Counted from the first letter of the stretch, positions 12,000 through 23,062 are shown. The stretch: 64,000 nucleotides of DNA from Alligator mississippiensis (GCF_030867095.1 NC_081824.1:47588882-47652881); one strand, 5' to 3'. Numbers and translations: made by a program. Notes: generated from the letters alone by a model not told the origin.

Positions 12000-12465
12000 A
12001 AAAAATTTTCTACATACCTCCAGTACCAACACGGCTTGTGAACGCTGCAATGGTTGGGCAGATGCAGCGTCCCACAGGAGTGCGGGGGGGTGGTCCTCCA
12101 CATGCTCGGTGGCAAACCCAGAAGTGGATTGGAAGTATTTCTGGTTCACTTCCGGGTCCACTGGGGAGTGCGCAGGGGGGTCCCCCACACCCCCTCAGCT
12201 TGGTGATCAGCCACAGGGGGACCCTGGGTGCCCACCCCAGACCCAGGAGGCTCTAGTCGCTGAGCCGGGGGGGGGGGGGTCCCACGGCATGCTCCCCAGC
12301 AGACCTGGAAGGGGACCAAAAATACTTCTGGTCCCCTTCTGGGTCTGTTGCCGAGTGTGCTGGGGAGCCCACCCATGCTTCCGTGGAATACTCCATGTGC
12401 CCCAGCATCACAGTGTTCAGAAGCCGCCTGCTACCTAGAGGTATGTAGAAAAAACATTTAAAGCC
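12000..12465. mobile_element. Miniature inverted-repeat element, GC-rich
   Basis: The ends are inverted copies: TTTTCTACATACCTC at 12006-12020 and GAGGTATGTAGAAAA at 12438-12452. The interior has two inverted or tandem segments built around CTTCCGGGTCCACTGGGGAGTG (near 12150) and CTTCTGGGTCTGTTGCCGAG (near 12340), plus a G-run at 12266. The short frames inside are chance in GC-rich DNA. The target duplication is unclear. Confidence 0.6.
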
Positions 12466-12660
12466 GTGTCTATATCCAAATCACCGAATCTTTCCAAATT
12501 GATTCAGAGGGTTCCGATTCAATTTGGAGACATTAAAGGGTCCTCTTATTCGATTTGGTTTCAGAGATTCGTCCACCAAATAGGCCCGAATCTCTGCCAA
12601 ATTGAATCAGGGACCGAAGCTTCACACAGCCCTACTTCAAAGGTACCGGCTCCTCTGAGT
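12466..12660. repeat. Palindrome-rich dispersed repeat
   Basis: The segment alternates direct and inverted copies of two words, CAAATTGATTCAGAGG and CGATTCAATTTGG, with CAGAGATTCG and CGAATCTCTG near 12565 and 12590. It looks like a miniature element built of nested inverted repeats. There is no coding capacity. The sequence from 12660 to 13345 is AT-rich with nothing recognised. Confidence 0.45.
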
Positions 12661-13345
12661 ATTAGGCCCAACATCTATCTGTAATGACTGTTCCTTGACT
12701 TTTTAAAATGTGAAGTGCTTAGTAGTATTTAACCTGTACAAAAGTCCTGTGCTTGGTGATCAGGTCTGCCCACATATTTAACTTTTATAAACTGAAACTA
12801 TTCATTATCTTCACTATTTACCAGCTACAACAATGCTAAACAGAATACAAGATGGTGTTTCTCTTCACAGCTGGCTATACATATCCATTTATTTTAAAAT
12901 GAAACTGTGAAAAGCATTATGGAAGGAAACAAACACTTTAATATGTAAGTTGCAACATTTGATCATATGTTCCCAGTAAATAACAGAATAATTTTGTTTG
13001 AATTACATTGTTTAGCTTTGAATATAATGACCTTCTAGGTTTTGTTTTGTTTTTTAGTTATTTAAGTGTACTACACACAGAAATCTGTCAGGACTAATTT
13101 ATGTAATGTAGCATTCCACATCAGGATTCTCAGAAACCTCCTTAAGATGAATTTCAGCTATTTAAAATTCAGTCTAACTAACTTGTTTGTCTTTATTAGT
13201 TGCATGTGTAAAAATGTTATGGTGAAAGACTGATAAGATTTTTTTTATTGAACTGATTCAGATAAAATAACTTGTTAATTTAGAGAATTTTTGCCTTATT
13301 TTCAGTGGTTGGGTACAAATCCCTGTCTCTTTCTAGTTACTCTTA

Positions 13346-13930
13346 GGGCCTCACTGCACGTTACAGGTATTGTATAATTAACTGGTTAATTGTGCAGTTA
13401 TTTGGAGTCCAGCAACCTGTGCAAAACTATCACACAATAAAAAAGCTCCAATTAGCAATAAAATTAGACCTCCAAAATGTGTACTAACTTTATAGCTGGT
13501 TGCTATCAAGCTTTTATTTATACATGTACCAGGGTCTACCCTGTGGCTGGAAGCCCTATCAACTGAAACCCCCAGACTCTGGGGATTGCAGCTCCCACAA
13601 TCCCTAGGGCTCAGGAGGCAGAAACTCTTGGCTGCCATGCTAGGGCTCGGGGGTGCGGGAAACCCCCAGGGACAGAAGATCATGGTGATCCTCCAGGCCC
13701 AGGGATGATCCCATCGTGCCTTTAGCTTCACATGTAAAGGTGGCCTTACACATGCACATTAAAGCTATATAGCAACCATTTATAAAGTTATTACATATTT
13801 TTTAGCCCTAACTTTATAGCTGGTTGGATCTTTTCGTGGTATGATAGTTACTTTGCACATGTAGTTGGTCTAAATTAAGTGCACAGTTAACCAGTTAATT
13901 GCATAATACATGTAATGTATAGAGAGGGCC
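13346..13930. mobile_element. Harbinger-type miniature element, 3-base TTA target duplication
   Basis: The two ends are imperfect inverted repeats of about 60 bases: a GGGCCTCACTGCACGTTAC-like left end and a right end reading GGCCCTCTCTATACATTAC in reverse complement. Both then continue into AATTAACTGGTTAA. TTA lies directly outside both ends (13343-13345 and 13931-13933). A 3-base TWA duplication with G-rich termini fits PIF/Harbinger. A second inverted pair, CTTTATAGCTGGTTG-like, lies inside. Its middle (13530-13730) is GC-rich and non-coding. Confidence 0.75.
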
Positions 13931-14064
13931 TTATTCAATAAAGTATTGCAGCCCGGAAGAGTTTATAATGCACAAATATATATCTGGTTGATAAGAAGCA
14001 AAGGAGCCTGATTCTGATCTCACATTGATAATGTTAAGAGTGCTATAACTGTGTTAGCAATGGA

Positions 14065-14414
14065 TAGGGACCTGCCTAAGTCCTGATAAGACAAAGCATT
14101 TTTTATGGTCCTCTTGCGACATGCAGACCCTATTTCGTAGGCATTTTGCAGCAGCCTTGCCCCTCAGCACTGGTTGGAAGAGAGGCCCAGGAGGGAGGAG
14201 GTACAAGAGTGAAGATGCCATCTTGATTGCTGGCCCTTTTCGTGCCACCCTGCCCTTCAGTGCTGATTGGTGGAGAGGCCCTGGGAGGGGGAAGAGGGCT
14301 GAGGGGGCCAGTAGGGAGCCAGCATTTTATTTTTATTAATTTTGTTGTTGTTAATTTTGTAGACAACCTCATATTTCACAGTTTTCATGAAATCGCGAAT
14401 TAAGTAGGTCCCTA
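14065..14414. mobile_element. hAT-like miniature element with TAGGGACC termini
   Basis: The left end TAGGGACCTGCCTAAGTC is mirrored by GACTTAAT-like sequence and GTAGGTCCCTA at the right. Near the right end are words such as CACAGTTTTCATGAAATCGC. Two related GC-rich segments inside (CTGGTTGGAAGAGAGGCCC near 14170 and CTGATTGGTGGAGAGGCCC near 14263) are about 93 bases apart. I found no clear target duplication. The flank from 14415 to 15129 is AT-rich with nothing recognised. Confidence 0.5.
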
Positions 14415-15134
14415 CCAATTAATTCATGTTGTTATGAAACTGATTCACTTGTAATCAAAGGCCCAAAGATTCCCATGTTATCTGAGTAAATAAGAAAGAG
14501 AGAGCATTTCAACAGTTCAGTTTAGGTTCCTGCCACAAATATCTTTTAATCTTAATATGCAGAGTGGCATTTTCAGAAGGGCTCAGCACTGGCTTAGCTC
14601 TGCTTCCAAGGAAGTCAGTAGAAGTTTAACTCAGAAAATCCTACCTTCAGGGCACACGTTCAAGTCCAAAAATATTGCACGTCCTGTTGTATTTCACTTA
14701 TTACTAGACTGTTTCCAAAATGTTACTGAAGAAGCAAGGGCAAGCACTTGTTTTTACGGGAGTCATGAGGCTAATGGTAAATAAAAAAATCATCCATGTA
14801 TTGGTAAGTCATATCTTTCAAATCTGCAATTGACACTTCACATTCTGATGTAATATAGTACATCTGTTGCATCTAAATACTGTATTGTTTGTTTTGTTTT
14901 TTAGTAGTGCTTTCCAATTTTTTTCTTTTTTAAAGCAATTCATATACTAAGAATGGCTCAACCTAGCTATTGCATCTGATCTCTAGCAAGTTCCTGCATT
15001 CTTACTAGGTCCAGGACTTGTATATAAGAAGTTGTACTTTAAGTGAAAGTGTTATTTTAAATTCATTTAGCTGAGTCTGTGTAGATCTCTCAACACGTAC
15101 TTCAGTGTAAATTAGAGTTAATTTGGTTTAATTC

Positions 15135-15738
15135 TGTGGAGGCCGAGGGGGGATTGAGGACCGGGAATCCTCAGGAACGCTAGCTGGGGTTGCGGCTGCA
15201 ATCCCATGACGGGCAGATGGGTACTCTCTATCACCAGAGCGGAATTAGGCACAGATGAGACAAGTATCAATTGGAAAAATCAGAGATGGCTTTACTTACA
15301 CTGTAGAGTCGTATACAGCGCAGGCAATCGTAGTTGCAACAATTCTAATCTCTAGTCACTAATCGAGGAGCTCTTGTAGACCGGGTAGCTCGGGTCTAAC
15401 TTGGGCATGCAACACGGAGGATACATCGCAAGGCTTCGCCGACGAGGAGTCGTTGGCAGGTGATCAAGCTGCCGGAGTTCCACTCCAGGGGGAATTGCGG
15501 AGTTCTCCAACTAGGGCGGAAACGCCCCTAACCTTTTATACGGCTAGCGAGCCAATTGCCAGCCGCCATGTGGGAATAATTTAACATCGGCTAATCGTAT
15601 TATGCAAATCTGCATTTCCTCGGCGGGAACTCTATCCATGCCGGAACTCTTCACCATGCCGAGACTTCCCCTGCCTTACCGTGCCTTGTGCTGGAAAGTT
15701 CCACTGTGTCAAGGCACTGATACAAATCAGCTCTGACA
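15135..15738 (-). repeat. 3' LTR of the endogenous retrovirus (left in the window)
   Basis: This 604-base LTR is read on the minus strand from TGTCAGAGC to CCACA. A TATAAAAG box lies at 15533-15540 on the minus strand. An AGTAAA variant poly(A) signal lies in minus sense near 15290. It is preceded, in element sense, by the purine tract at 15739-15748. It matches the right LTR along its full length with no net indel. Confidence 0.9.
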
Positions 15739-16931
15739 TGCCCCCTTGCCGAAGACACAGCTGGGACTTGAAGCACATGCACGCCATTCATGTTATCGCT
15801 CCTTTTTAAAGATAACTGACTATGTACAAAAGTATACAACGACAGTAGTTCGTCCTCTACGGATCAAACCAAATAGTAACCAACACACATACACATCAAT
15901 ATATTGGTCACAAAAAGTTCAATCACGAAGAGTTCAATAGGTGTCATGGCGGAGTCACACGTCAGACGACCTCTGCGTCTCTCTTACTTTCTCTGGATCC
16001 GCTTCTGACACGTATTTCGAACCTCGGGTAAACCTGTAGAAAAAAGAATTCTTAGACACTGTTAATCAACTTATATAACACTATCCATTTGGAGAGGTAA
16101 TCAGATCTCTTCTCTTGGTTCCCCACTCTCCTTCAAGCACGTGACACAGGTGCTTGAACTCAACTCGGCTCCGGATGGCTCTTGCACGCCCCCAGCTGCA
16201 CCGTCACGAATGACGATCCACACATGGACGCTGCGTTGTCATGTCCTAACATGATGAGGACGTTCCGGAGTCGCCATTTGGATCCTTCGGACACTGAAAA
16301 CCCAACTCATGGGCCAACTGCCATTGACCCTCGTCTCCCAGGATCCGCAGCTGTCGCTTCGTGAGTCTGGAGTGGTGCAACAGGAAACCAAACATAATCC
16401 TCTCCTCTTTCGTCCTCTGCGGTGGTTGCCACACTCGCTCTGGGTCATTCGAAGTCCCTGTGTTTGACTTCATGAGCGCTTGGACTCGCGGAAGCTGTCA
16501 CAGAAGGCTGCAGGCCGGTTGGCTGGCTAATGGATTGAGGAGGGCTCGAAGGATGGTGGACCAACACACATCGTTCCTCCCTCCATACACCTCAACACAA
16601 GCCTCTATGCTGTCAAAAGTCACTAGAACAGTTCCAGGGTTTCGTAGGTGGCGATGCGGCCACGGTCTCTGCTGCTGGGTCGGTGTCAGTCCTAGCGCAT
16701 GCTTCCTGGGGTTCCAGGAACCGTACGAGCTTCCTATCACCGCCAGTAGGATCTGCTCTGCACTGATCCTCGCTGGACGACTCTCGTGCCAGACGTGGGG
16801 CTTGTGATCCACTTGACCCGCGACGAGTGCTGGGAGCGGAACAGGCCAGTGAGTGTTATACGTTAGCCACTCTGTATCGGTGGCGTGTCCTCCACTCCAC
16901 GAGGCTTGTCAAATGAAGAAACTAGCCTCTT
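15739..16931 (-). pseudogene. Degraded internal coding region of the retrovirus
   Basis: In minus sense, this follows the gag-like frame. Two shorter open segments remain, at 16812-16498 (about 104 codons) and 16473-16246 (about 75 codons), in disrupted frames. Neither shows a protease, reverse transcriptase or integrase motif that I can recognise. The first ends in alternating hydrophobic and acidic residues vaguely like the N-terminal domain of Gag-derived host proteins, but that likeness is weak. The region is probably the scarred remainder after loss of pol and env. Confidence 0.5.
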
Positions 16932-17960
16932 CTAGATCAAGCAGGTCGGATCCAAACTCCACGACAGACGTCCTAACCATACAGCCAAGGTCTCATCGGG
17001 CTTGATCCTCGACTCTTTACACAGTTCCTGTAGCTCAGTCCAGGTTCTAGTGTGATGTGTAGCGTGGATTGTCTCCCTCACTCGGCTGCCTGTTGCTGCA
17101 GAACAAATAGCCGCAGTCGAGGCTGCCGCTGCATCCGTGGAGAGGGGCGGATGTCCTCCGCTCACTGCCCCCTCCCCATGGAAAGGAGGCGGGGCTGCCG
17201 GAAGCGACGTCGCGTCGGTGAGCGGGGTTGCCGGCTGGGTTCCCGCCGATTCTCCCGAAGCTCCTCCCTTCTCTTCTGGTCTCAGGCAGCTCGCTCCTTC
17301 CTCAGCGCCATCTTGGAGTGGCGTCGACTCGGGGCTTCTCTCCTCTGCCGCTTCTCGTACCGCCAGAACGGCCGCGAGCAGTCGGGCTTCTAGGTCTGCA
17401 TTCTTCCGCAGCAAAGGTGTCACAGTGTGGAGCAACACATCCAACACTCTCTCTCTTTTATCCCTCGGGGCTACACTCGTATGGCCTCTCAACCTGAGCG
17501 CCAGCGGGGGGCTAAACCGATCAGCCGTCGTCAGCTCTTCACCCTCCCGTGCGAGCTGCACACAGCGAGCGAACTCTTGGCTGAGAGCCGGGTTCACATC
17601 GCCCGATTCCCATCTGGCGAGGGGTGCGGTGTTCCCTCTCTCCCGGGGCCTGAACTGGACTCTCTCTCTGCCCATCACACACCCGAACGCCTCGGGGTGC
17701 AGATGTGCCTCCCATACTTCCGATACCTCTTCTCCTTTTTCCTTCAGTGAAAGGTAGCCATCGATAAACCTTTCACCCACTCCGCCCGCCTGGTGATACG
17801 CAATGTGGGCGCCTAGTTCCTTGGAGCTGGCCACATGGCGTCTCGCGCTACGCCAGGGGCAACCTCTCACTAGCTCCTGCTCCATTAGATCTTCCCCAAA
17901 TCTTGACTCCGATCCTGTCGATCCTAATCCCGATCCCGCTGATCCTGTTCGTGACTCCAT
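16932..17960 (-). CDS. Gag-like open frame of the endogenous retrovirus
   Basis: This is a 342-codon minus-strand frame from an ATG spanning the LTR/interior junction (17960-17958) to a stop at 16932. An ATG 25 codons later (17885-17883) may be the real start. The early part is basic and glycine/serine rich. The middle is a charged, leucine-rich helical stretch (RERVLDVLLHTVTPLLRKN). There follows a Pro/Ala/Glu-rich linker, then a TWTELQELCKESRIKPDET segment and an AVWLGRL motif resembling a retroviral capsid-type helix. The frame appears to be cut off just after this motif, since a related reading continues briefly in another frame. The gag assignment is inferred from position and composition. 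The family could be ERV-L-like, but that is uncertain. Confidence 0.55.
   Translation of the reverse strand: MESRTGSAGSGLGSTGSESRFGEDLMEQELVRGCPWRSARRHVASSKELGAHIAYHQAGGVGERFIDGYLSLKEKGEEVSEVWEAHLHPEAFGCVMGRERVQFRPRERGNTAPLARWESGDVNPALSQEFARCVQLAREGEELTTADRFSPPLALRLRGHTSVAPRDKRERVLDVLLHTVTPLLRKNADLEARLLAAVLAVREAAEERSPESTPLQDGAEEGASCLRPEEKGGASGESAGTQPATPLTDATSLPAAPPPFHGEGAVSGGHPPLSTDAAAASTAAICSAATGSRVRETIHATHHTRTWTELQELCKESRIKPDETLAVWLGRLSWSLDPTCLI
17942..17959 (-). other. Candidate primer binding site
   Basis: The minus-strand sequence directly after the right LTR starts TGGAGTCACGAACAGG. TGG pairs with the CCA end of a tRNA and CGAACAG resembles a TΨC-arm complement. I could not match it confidently to one tRNA species. 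Confidence 0.6.
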
Positions 17961-18563
17961 GTGGGGGCCGAGGGGGGATCGGGGACTGGGAATCCTCGGG
18001 AACACTAGCTGGGGTTGCGGCTGCGATCCCGTGATGGGCAGATGGGTACTCTCTATCAACGGAGCGGAATTAGGCACAGACGAGACACGTATCAATTGGA
18101 AAAAACAGAGATGGCTTTACTTACACTGTAGAGTCGTATACAGCGCAGGCAATCGTAGTTGCAACAATTCTAATCTCTAGTCGCTAATCGAGGAGCTCTT
18201 GTAGACCGGGTAGCTCGGGTCTAACTCGGGCATGCAACACAGAGGATACGTCGCAAGGCTTCGCCGACGGGGAGTCGTTGGCAGGTGATCAAGCTGCCGG
18301 AGTTCCACTCCAGGGGGAATTGTGGAGTTCTCCAACTAGGGTGGAAACGCCCCTAACCCTTTATACGGCTAGCGAGCCAATTGCCAGCCGCCTCGTGGGA
18401 ATAATTTAACATCGGCCAATCGTATTATGCAAATCTGCATTTCCTCGGCGGGAACTCTATCCACGCTGGAACTCTTCACCATGCCGAGACTTCCCCTGCC
18501 TTACCATGCCTTGTGCTGGAAAGTTCCACTGTGTCGAGGCACTGATCCAAATCAGCTCTGACA
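17960..18563 (-). repeat. 5' LTR of the endogenous retrovirus (right in the window)
   Basis: This is the 604-base partner of the left LTR, TG...CA in minus sense. Its TATA box reads TATAAAGG, with one change relative to the other LTR, at about 18357-18365. In element sense it is followed immediately by the primer-site candidate, so it is the promoter LTR of the provirus. Confidence 0.9.
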
Positions 18564-18568
18564 AATTC

Positions 18569-20888
18569 CACTGGGAATTTGTTTATGTTAAACCAAAACA
18601 AGCTGTTCGCAAACCAAAATGCATATCTGTATAGTGTTTTGTACTAGTTTAACTACATCGGTTTACAATCCAGTTTAAAGTAACCTGGTTTAACATTTTA
18701 TGCTGTGCTTTGTACTGACCACAATACTGTCAATGTGTGTTAGGTGTGCTCAGGCACCTCTGGAAAAATAAGGCAGAGTTTATGCACTATCCACCTCAAT
18801 TCTGTACTGCAGTGGTGCATAAATAGGGGAAAAATGCCTTAAATTTTTAGATAGGGCACTTGTGTGCACATGTAGAAACCTAAGTTTAGGCCCCTCAGGA
18901 ACTTTATAATCTAAAATTTAGGCACCCAATGGAAGGGAGTGCTGTCATCGCTGGATCAGCGGTATTCTGAATCACTTTTTGGATCTGAGGTGCCTTAATT
19001 CTGTGCAAGTCCCATTTAGGTGCCTGGTTTACTGATCTGGGTCTTGCCGTACAGAACTTTGGAGCCTAAGTACAGTTTTCAAAAGTGACACAGAAATCAA
19101 AGTCTCATGAAACTCACTTGAACGTAAGCTGCTGATGTATGAAAATATCTCTTGCGCTTCTCTATGGCTTGGACAAATTTGAATATGTCATCCTACATCA
19201 TCATTTAATTCAGGAACTCAGTAATGCTGAATGCATGTGGAAGTACAGAAAAATTAAGTGTAAACTAAAGTTACAAAAGGTCTCAACCTAAATTTTCTCC
19301 CTGTTTTCAGTCACTGAAGTATCCAGTGGACCAAAGGTTCTTGAACTGGTATTTGTGGGGTATTTACTGAGGGCCTGAAAAGAGCTGGCAAGTCTCATGG
19401 CACCCGCTTCCCTCCCTTTACTAAAGCAGCAAGACAGAGGCAGCTCTGCACCTCTGAGCAGTGGCAGTGCATGGGCCAGCATCAGTTGTAGGGCTGGTGA
19501 CAACAGCAGTACAGCCAGCCACCAGCTGTAGCAGCAAGTATTTTTGCACCCCCTCCTTGCACCCCAACAAAAGCAGTGCCTGGGGCTGCTACCCAGGTCA
19601 CCCTCCCTTAGCTACACTACTGCTGCTAGATCCCATTAAAGTGTTTAATATATTTTACCTGCTATTCTTAATATTATTTATCCAGATAAGCAGCTGCTAT
19701 TATTGTCAGAGTTAGAGTGATGGTCCTTGAAACAGTCTAAAATGTGGTCTATTCCACAATAAAATGGAAGACTCCTGTAGTACATATTATGCTTCTCATT
19801 TTATTCTACATTCTATGTTTCTAATGGAGCACAGACCAACGCGGTTTGCTCTCCCTCACTGCTCTGTTGGAAAGGTGTTAGTGGTGTCAGCTGGAATGTC
19901 CTCAGCTCTATGAACACATTACTTAACTACTTGGCAACAGCGATATTGGATGAGAGCAAATCAGCTGAAACAGTCTCCTTTAATGTTTAAGTACACATCT
20001 TTTATGGTGGAATAACACTGAGAAACATAATGTTGTAGACTTCTTACACTGAACAGTGAATAAAGCAGATATAAGGCTGCATTGTGAGAAGAGATTGAGA
20101 TCCCCAGAAAGTGCAAGCGACACTTTAACAAGAAATCTTTACAAATCAGTTTTGTTTTATGTCTACACGAGCCCTGAAAGTTTCCATTACTACAGGGGAT
20201 ATAGGGTAAACTTGTTTTCTGTAACAAATTGCATAGTAGGACTCACTTCAAACCCAAAGAGAGAAAAGTAAAGAGCATTTGCCACTCTACCCCAGCAAGT
20301 CAAGAAAGTTTTAATTTAAATTTGACTCCTGTGATTTCAGTAACTGCTCTCTATGCTTGTTCACAGAAGCTGAGGTCAGTGGATCATAAGCTTACTCTTA
20401 TGTACCTTCCCAAATTGGGCCCAAACTGATTAAGTAGAGCCAAAATAGTGAATGGTGGCTTACATTGTTCAAAAAAGGTTCCTTTCAAAATAAAATAGGG
20501 CCTCAACTATCCCTTTTATAGCTAAAGCGGCTAATAATACAGGATTGACTGAGAAGCATTTGATGGCAAGACTTATGGAAACTAATGGTAGGTGGGTGGA
20601 CTAAGGCATCTCTTTCTTTGTAAGCAGTTTTAGATTAGAAATGCCTGTGGGCTGTATATATAGTGGATAACAAGCTTCTAAATGGCTATACTGGTGCTAA
20701 TATAAGGGCCATCTGTTGTCGATTTATTAAAGCACTGATTTGCTTAGCTACTTTTATATTTTTTATTTTCCTGACTCATCTATAGGCAACATTTTGGAGG
20801 TTGTTATTTTTTAAATAAAGAAATACTAGTTAAAGACATTGCTCAGCCTGAATCTCTATTTATGGTTCCATTATAAGAAACTCTTGTG
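18569..20888. other. Intergenic with an old repeat near 18780-19100
   Basis: The bases 18570-18720 contain several GTTTAAAC-like words and may be the right half of an older repeat that the retrovirus split. The segment 18780-19100 alternates AGGTGCCT and AGGCACC words, a pattern common in a palindromic sauropsid repeat I cannot name. The rest is AT-rich, with a short GC-rich patch at 19440-19620 that is non-coding by inspection. Confidence 0.45.
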
Positions 20889-20896
20889 TCTTAATG

Positions 20897-21239
20897 CAGC
20901 ATTTCTCAGCCTATGGGTCATGACCCAAAAGTGGGTTGCAAGAATATATGAAAGGGTCACGGACAAACTTAAAAAATGGATCAACAAACTTAAAACACAG
21001 ATTCTCCTTTAAAGAAGAAAAACGTGGGAAACTGTGGCTTTTCCCCTGCAAACTGGCAGAGTTCCAGCCTGCAAGAGACTGCTTGGGGGCCCCCCATGCC
21101 CCCCACACACACCCCCTACCCCACACACTGGGGGCTGGGGGTAGGGGACAGCAGATCGGGAGCAAGGGGCACTGGGTTGGGACTGGCCATTGATGTTTAC
21201 AAATGGGTCCTGGTACAAAAAAAGATTTGAGAACTGCTG
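20897..21239. mobile_element. hAT-type miniature element, perfect 8-base duplication
   Basis: The left end CAGCATTTCTCAGCC and right end GAGAACTGCTG are inverted repeats of the CAG...CTG hAT type. TCTTAATG flanks both sides exactly (20889-20896 and 21240-21247). The 343-base interior has a CAC/CCC-rich centre near 21090-21130 and no transposase. Confidence 0.88.
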
Positions 21240-21247
21240 TCTTAATG

Positions 21248-21743
21248 AATCTACATGTGGGATGGCTTAGGTATATGGTAAGGTGCTGCCAACAGAATTT
21301 AAACCAGACGGCTGCTAGGTTTTTCCCTCCATGGAGGCGTAAAGAATTGAAGATTTTTGAAGAAGTGGGATTAACAGGAGGATGGGGTTGTTTTCTTAAT
21401 TAATATTTCTGAGCAAGAAGTGTGATTATCAGTGTAGTTTTGTTATTTCCAAAGCTTGTACTTCCAGATAGGGACTAAGTAGGTGAATAAGCTGTACACC
21501 TTTGGTCAAGAATGTTTTGCTCCCGGACTGTGAACCAGTTTCTGAAAAAATGTCTTAGTCAGACATGGAGAGAAGGGAAATGTCAGAATCTGAAATAACA
21601 GGAGTCTGGCTTATTAAAGAACTAATAATGAACTAATGAATTGTTGTTTTACCCCCTGAATTCAACAGTGAAGTTCTTCTCTCTCCCAGTGTTGACCTCT
21701 GTCTGTAGCTTTTTCCATAGTGTTTGACTGGTTGGTTCTCAGA
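21248..21743. other. Intergenic, no feature recognised
   Basis: AT-rich sequence between two miniature elements. No exon or bounded repeat was seen. Confidence 0.6.
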
Positions 21744-22608
21744 TGGCATGTCTACACGTGCAATTAATGTGCCTGAACTTACTGTGTAGTAAATTCAGGC
21801 ATATTAAACTGCTCCCGGGCTCATGTTGATGCATGCACCTGGGTCAGGAGTAAATTGAGCTAGACAGGAGCAGTGTAGTCCAGGACTACTCCTGCCCTGC
21901 TCTGCCCCCCTTCAGCAGCCAGAGTGAGCTCCTCTGGGTGCCAGCCCCAGGCTGGCAAGGGACCCTGGGCTGGCAGGGGACACAGGGGGGTCAGGTGTGG
22001 GCTCCAGTGAGGGGAGTTGTCCCCAACACCAGAGGCAGCTCCCAGCTGTGAGGAACTAGATTCACACACCTCTATCTGATCTCCCCACATGTGGTCTTGT
22101 ACTACTTCTGCTACTAGAGAACACTGACAGCTTCCTTCTACCTGGCAATTGCTGCCATGAAAGGAAGTCTGCCTTGTGAGTAGGTAAAGGAGTGACTTTT
22201 GCTGAGGAGCTCACCAGATCTTGGCTGAAAGCTCCACTTGACATCAAGTACTCCCTTTTCTGCCTGTGTGAGAGAGTGAGTGTGAAGTGAACCCTTGTTG
22301 GCACCACTCATCCGAAAATCCTCCTGGCTTGCTGCATCACAGGGTGGGTGCATCTCCATGGGCTCCCAGACTCTGCCAACAAGGGCTCGCTTCGCTCTCT
22401 TGCAGTTTGCTCCTAGTCAGCATCTATATGTGTGCTGTGGTGCATTAGTTTAAATCTCCGTTTTCTAGTACCTATATCTGTCGGTACTAGCAAACAGCGT
22501 TTTAAGTTAATCTACTTCACAGTAATTGCTGTGTACATGTAGATAGTGATGCTTTACTGTACATTACATTAGTTTAATGCGCAATAAAGCGCGTGTGTAA
22601 ACACGCCC
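21744..22608. mobile_element. Harbinger-type miniature element related to the 42516-47692 transposon
   Basis: The left end TGGCATGTCTACACGTGCA and the right end, which reads GGGCGTGTTTACACACGC in reverse complement, are inverted repeats. They resemble the GGGCACATCTACATGTGCA terminus of the large transposon at 42516. Subterminal words such as TACTGTGTAGTAAA and TACTGTACATTA are also shared in style. The flanks AGA (21741-21743) and AGG (22609-22611) are an imperfect 3-base duplication. The 865-base interior has GC-rich and AT-rich parts but no transposase. Confidence 0.68.
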
Positions 22609-22611
22609 AGG

Positions 22612-23062
22612 GAGTATCATCTTGGTTGCAATATAGTGCAGAGGCTCAACAACATTTAAAACATCAGATAGCAAGTAACAGGTGGCGTTTCAAGGTCATC
22701 AGCTTTCCTGTTTGCATGGAGCTTTTGCAAAGCTGTTCTGTTGTTGATCTGGATGTGAAACAACCCCCTGGCCACTAACAGGCAGCCACTTGATCAGGGT
22801 TGAGCTGGAACAGAAGATGTCATGAACGAGCTTGGACAGAATGTTCCTTTGAAACTGCCTACACAGCAATGTCTGATAGTTTGACATGCTATAATGCCCC
22901 TCCCCTCCCCTCCCCACCCCATCCCCAAGCATAACCTGATATTTTGTTTACAGTCTTTCAAAATCTGGGGTTTATAGCAACTGAGTCACTGTATGCTTAA
23001 TACATGGCACAACATGAATGCTTGCCTGAGAATGTGTTCTGCTTTCATGTTTGTTTTTTGAG
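22612..23062. other. Intergenic with a short C-rich simple repeat
   Basis: This holds a (CCCCT)n-like tract at about 22895-22925. Nothing else was recognised. Confidence 0.5.

Larger units (their letters stand above)
15130..18568 (-). mobile_element. Non-autonomous endogenous retrovirus with two LTRs, minus orientation
   Basis: Two 604-base direct repeats, each TG...CA, bound a 2221-base interior. The whole is flanked by AATTC at 15130-15134 and 18564-18568, a 5-base target duplication. By eye the LTRs differ at about 30 sites (about 5%), mostly transitions. Minus orientation is indicated three ways. A TGG-starting primer-site candidate abuts the right LTR, a purine tract (AAGGGGGCA in reverse complement) abuts the left LTR, and TATAAAAG lies in the minus sense of the LTR. 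The interior has one long gag-like frame but no reverse-transcriptase motif, so it could not move alone. It lies between MCPH1 and AGPAT5, opposite to both. Confidence 0.92.

Noticed and set aside
17137..17757. 206-codon + frame opposite the gag-like frame
   Set aside because: It is the antisense shadow of the minus-strand frame. LTR, primer-site and purine-tract positions all fix the element on the minus strand.
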